Origin: Populus alba
Lineage: Eukaryota; Streptophyta; Magnoliopsida; Malpighiales; Salicaceae
Direction: 5' to 3'
Assembly: GCF_005239225.2 (NCBI RefSeq)
Contig: NC_133301.1
Coordinates: 2,175,001-2,239,000 of the forward strand
Length of the DNA stretch: 64,000 nt
In this document: one piece after another, positions 60,556 to 64,000 of the stretch
Numbering within the stretch: the stretch's first letter is position 1
Layout of the letters: each line of letters opens with the position of its first letter
Position numbers and translations under genes: made by a program
The notes under the pieces: model-generated
Seen by the model: the letters and a program-made list of their open reading frames with translations, nothing else
Told to the model about the DNA's origin: nothing
Database searches by the model: none

Positions 60556-63500
60556 ATGGGGGTCTTGAGCTTCTGTCTCTTTGTTTTTTGGGTGTCTCAG
60601 GTTGTTTTTGCACAACAAACTACTGATCCTAATGAAGGTCTTCATCGCTTCATTTCTGTACCTACCTGGATAGGATTATGATTTTGAAAGAAAGTTAATT
60701 TTTGTTTCTGTTATGTGATAATTGTGCTTTTGTTGTTCAGTGGATGCTCTTAACAGATTGATAGATTACTGGAATTTGAGAGACAACTTGAATATTACTA
60801 ATGACCCTTGCATCCAGAATGCAGCCTGGGCTAATAAACAAGCAAACCCTAGAGTTGCTTGTGATTGCAGCAACAACACCTGCCATATCACTCATCTGTC
60901 AGTATATAATCATCATTGCTATGTCAATCACCCTCAATTCTTAGCTATAGTGGTTGCTTACTGTTGAGGGTTTTGTTTTCATTTGTATTGTGGTTCAGGA
61001 AGATTCATGCTTTGGACATTTCTGGTGAGTTACCAAGTGAATTGTTTGTTCTGAAGGAACTGATGAACTTGTAAGAAAGTCAAATTTTATTAGAACTTCC
61101 ACTTCTCTATCCTGTTGTGGATTTAAATAGCCTGAATTATTTATTATGATGCAGGGATTTTGGTAAGAATGTACTAAATGGTGCAATCCCAGCAGAAATT
61201 GAACGGTTATCAAACATGCAACACCTGTAATTGCCTAACAAGCTCTAAAGATCTTATATTTGCAGAGCTGTTGATTTTTCTTTTAATGAAAAAAAAAAAA
61301 AAAACTGAATTCTCTTTGTTGAGATACTCATAATTGTTATCCCTTGTGTTTGACAATGAACCAGTAATCTAGGCATCAACAATTTCACAGGTGCAGTGCC
61401 TCAAGAACTTGGAAATCTAACCAAGTTGATTACTCTGTTAAGTAGTATCGGCAAGTTTTTACATGTTTTTGTTGTTTTCATGTCATGACTTCTTCTCGAT
61501 TTACTGAAGCTGATACTGACTGTATGAGTTTATATCATGTCACAGAGATTTTGGCTCCAACAATTTCATTGGACCACTACCCACATCCCTTGGAAAGTTG
61601 ACATCCTTGCAGGAGCTGTAAGTTGTTCGTAACTAATTGATCAGAATACTTGTGGAAGGACTTTAGGCCAGTTCTTCTGATAGCATGGTGGATGTACATG
61701 TTTAATTGATAGGGATCATTGGACCAGCTGAGTTAGGGTGCTCTCAATTGGGAACTGCATGTTGCCTTATCTTGCCTGCTAGCTGCACAATCTGATTAAA
61801 AATTGCTCTTTTTTCAGGTATATTAATAGCAGTGGAGTCAGTGGACGGATTCCGCAAGAACTTGCAAATCTGAAATCTCTCCGAACTCTGTAACTCTCTC
61901 AGTTTCTGTGTGCTGTAGTGGAGTGTTTTTAGATTCACATGATGGATTGCAAGGTAATTCTTGGATTTTGTACCCTTCATTTCAGCTGGGCATCTGATAA
62001 CTTGTTCACTGGAAAGCTTCCGGACTTCTTCGGAACTCTGACAAAACTCAGGAACCTGTATGCATGGTTTTCCTTCTTCTATAATGCTAATGCTTTGAAA
62101 AAAGATCTTAACTAGTTAAAAGTTTTCGTTCTTCACATTTCATCATCTACAGGCGGCTTCAAGGGACATTGCTTGAAGGTCCAATTCCAAGCAGTTTTAG
62201 TGCTCTAAAGAAGCTGGGAGACCTGTAAGGCCATCAAATAGGAGTTAAAATATCTTGCATCATCAAACATGCTGTTGTTTTCTAACTCTCAGAACAAGAA
62301 TGTTCAGCGAAAAATGTAGATATACTAGCAGCAGCTGAATGTTTGCAGATCCTCATGTTTTTTTCCTGCCCTCACTATGATGCGGGACAACAGAGATTTG
62401 AAGATAGAAGTAATAAGCTAAGAAGAGAAAAAGAAAAAGCAACAGAAAGAGAAGAAAAAAATGCTGAAGAAGAGAAGAATGGGTTGGAAAAGTTAGCAAC
62501 TTTGCAATTTTTATTCAATTCATTAACAACTCCCTAACATTTTAAAAAAAATAGAATAGTATAAATATTAAAACCCTAATTAGAATAAGCAATTCAGCCA
62601 CTAAATAAAATATTCAACAATAACTAAATTAAGCCCAATAAATAAACCTAAATAAAATCTAATAACACAAGGGTCGGATCATCCTAGATCATATAGACAT
62701 GTAAACCATATCTCGGGTTCGATGTCCCCATCACACTGTTTGTGGATTACTTATCAATCACTATGTAGTAAATCAGAATGTTTTATATTAGTATGTTCTC
62801 AGGAGAATCGGTGATCTTAATGGTGAAGATTCTTCTCTTGAGTTCTTGCGAGACCAGAAAAGTTTGACTATATTGTGAGTTACTGTAAATCTCAAGTAAG
62901 AGTTTTTTTTCATCAGTTTCTTACCCCGTCCTTTTGTTTTATTTTATATTCTCTAATAAGTGCATTGCCTATTATGTTTTTTGCAGGATTTTGAGAAACT
63001 GTCTACTCTCGGGACAAATTCCAGACCAACTGGGAAACTTCTCCCAGTTGCAAGAACTGTAAGTCACTTAGACATCAAAATTTGTGCATTAGGAGCTTCA
63101 TTTTAACCTATGCAAAACAAATTTGTCATGACAGGGATTTGAGTTTCAACAAATTAACAGGTCAAATTCCAGACTCATTTCAAGATTTAGCTTCATTACA
63201 ATATCTGTAAGTTCTATACTCTACCACTTCGGTCTCCGTTTTATTATGATGGGATCAGTGAAGCTGATTCTTGTTCATCAGAACCATTCCACTTTCATAC
63301 CTATGATGAATCATGTTCAGGTCATAAGATTGGAAAAAATGGAACCTATTTTATCTGATAAGTGTATTTTGGCCAGCTGAAAAATGTGTTTGTTTCAGTT
63401 AGTCTATTTGGTTTTACTCGAAGAAGTGTTGGCTATATATGTCAGGTATCTTGGAAGTAACAACTTGAATGGGCAACTCCCTGCAAATATCATAGGTCCA

Positions 63501-64000
63501 AATCTAATTGCAATGTGAGTGCCACCCTGAATTTATATACAAGGAAATTAGAACACTTATATCATAATAACACAATTAAATCATAATTTAATGCCATGAT
63601 AAGTTCATCCTCTCTTTCATCCTTCATCTGCTACAATCCGAAAACTTGCAGCAGATGAGACTGAGGAAAGGAAAGGCTCAACGAATGTCAATTAATAGGA
63701 GCATTTATCGTTTTTGTACTGTGGATACTGAAAAATTGGATCATGCCTCTAGCCAAGACTAAGTTTTTAATGGACACTTCATGGCAGAGATGTCTCATTC
63801 AATCCCCTTTCTGGAAATTTGCCACAAAACTCTATGAGGGTTGGATTATCAATGTAAGTTAAACTTTGTTCCTTCTCATTCAATCATTTCTGGAAGTAAT
63901 CTTTACAATTTTTTGTCAAGTGGTCATGCTGAAGTTAAACAAGATGAAACATTTTTTTTTCTTTTTCAGGAATGCTGTTGGAACTTCCATTAATGCAAAC
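60556..64000 (+). CDS. LRR receptor-like kinase, LRR-VIII-2 type, N-terminal ectodomain (3'-truncated by window)
   Basis: Exons: 60556-60637, 60741-60897, 60999-61070, 61155-61226, 61365-61436, 61546-61617, 61818-61889, 61986-62057, 62153-62224, 62803-62874, 62987-63058, 63135-63206, 63446-63514, 63788-63853, and 63970 to the edge: 375 codons so far. The start MGVLSFCLFVFWVSQVVFAQ is a good signal peptide, with cleavage after Ala19. The N-terminal cap has the motif DALNRLIDYWNL and the Cys cluster DPCIQNAAW...CDCSNNTC. About eleven leucine-rich repeats follow (LDFGKNVLNGAIPAEIERLS and similar). Each 24-residue repeat is encoded by one 72-base exon in the same phase, with the last two shorter. 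The sequence resembles the Arabidopsis At1g56120/At1g56130/At1g56140 group, plasma-membrane receptors with a malectin-like domain and cytoplasmic kinase after the repeats. Those parts would lie beyond 64000. No lesion was seen. Ligand is unknown. Confidence 0.93.
62225..62802 (+). other. Long intron 9 of the LRR receptor kinase gene
   Basis: It is 578 bases, against roughly 80-200 for most of its neighbours. It contains a purine-rich stretch (62390-62480, 'gaagaaaaaaatgctgaaga' type), probably an insertion. Splice ends remain consensus. Confidence 0.6.

Noticed and set aside
1..64000. CRISPR array, phage defence or biosynthetic operon
   Set aside because: The window is a plant nuclear chromosome. 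The regular repeats are MITEs, satellites and microsatellites, and the genes are unrelated in function.

Overview
The window is plant nuclear DNA. It has small exons with GT-AG introns, very AT-rich intergenic sequence, abundant MITE-like repeats and a hAT transposase relic. The protein sequences and repeat style suggest Populus or another member of the Salicaceae. This is judged from recognition only, as no search was run. No CRISPR array, operon, tRNA, rRNA or organelle insertion was seen.

Layout: 1-305 (+), the 3' end of a hybrid proline-rich / 8-cysteine protein. 306-9190, a long AT-rich repeat desert. 9605-15058 (+), a PX-domain endosomal Rab effector (EREX type, 10 exons). 16615-18343 (-), adenine phosphoribosyltransferase (6 exons). 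18344-31200, mostly repeats and unassigned sequence. 31212-32615 (+), a decayed coiled-coil pseudogene. 33273-36270 (-), a KOC1-type kinase with a C-terminal membrane anchor (4 coding exons). 37300-42560, MITEs and a broken hAT transposase. 44932-45594 (-), the nuclear gene for chloroplast ATP synthase subunit b' (single exon). 47316-51806 (-), a UGNT1-type nucleotide-sugar transporter (10 exons). 54268-56782 (+), PIG-H of GPI-anchor synthesis (5 exons). 60556-64000 (+), the first 375 codons of an LRR-VIII-2 receptor kinase, cut by the window end.

All exon models were built by hand. Splice phases close without remainder in every complete gene: 712, 191, 630, 220, 357 and 185 aa. From memory, the order EREX-like, coiled-coil (MRC/PII1-like), KOC1, ATPG, UGNT1 matches Arabidopsis At4g32160-At4g32272. 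This supports the identifications and suggests the coiled-coil member has died here, perhaps because a duplicate survives elsewhere. The genes are ordinary housekeeping, organelle and membrane-trafficking genes and do not form one functional system.

The most interesting items are the altered catalytic loop of the KOC1-type kinase, the pseudogene inside a conserved block, and a duplicated exon end plus 80-bp tandem repeats in PIGH intron 1. Several repeat families also recur through the spacers. I found no convincing undescribed system.
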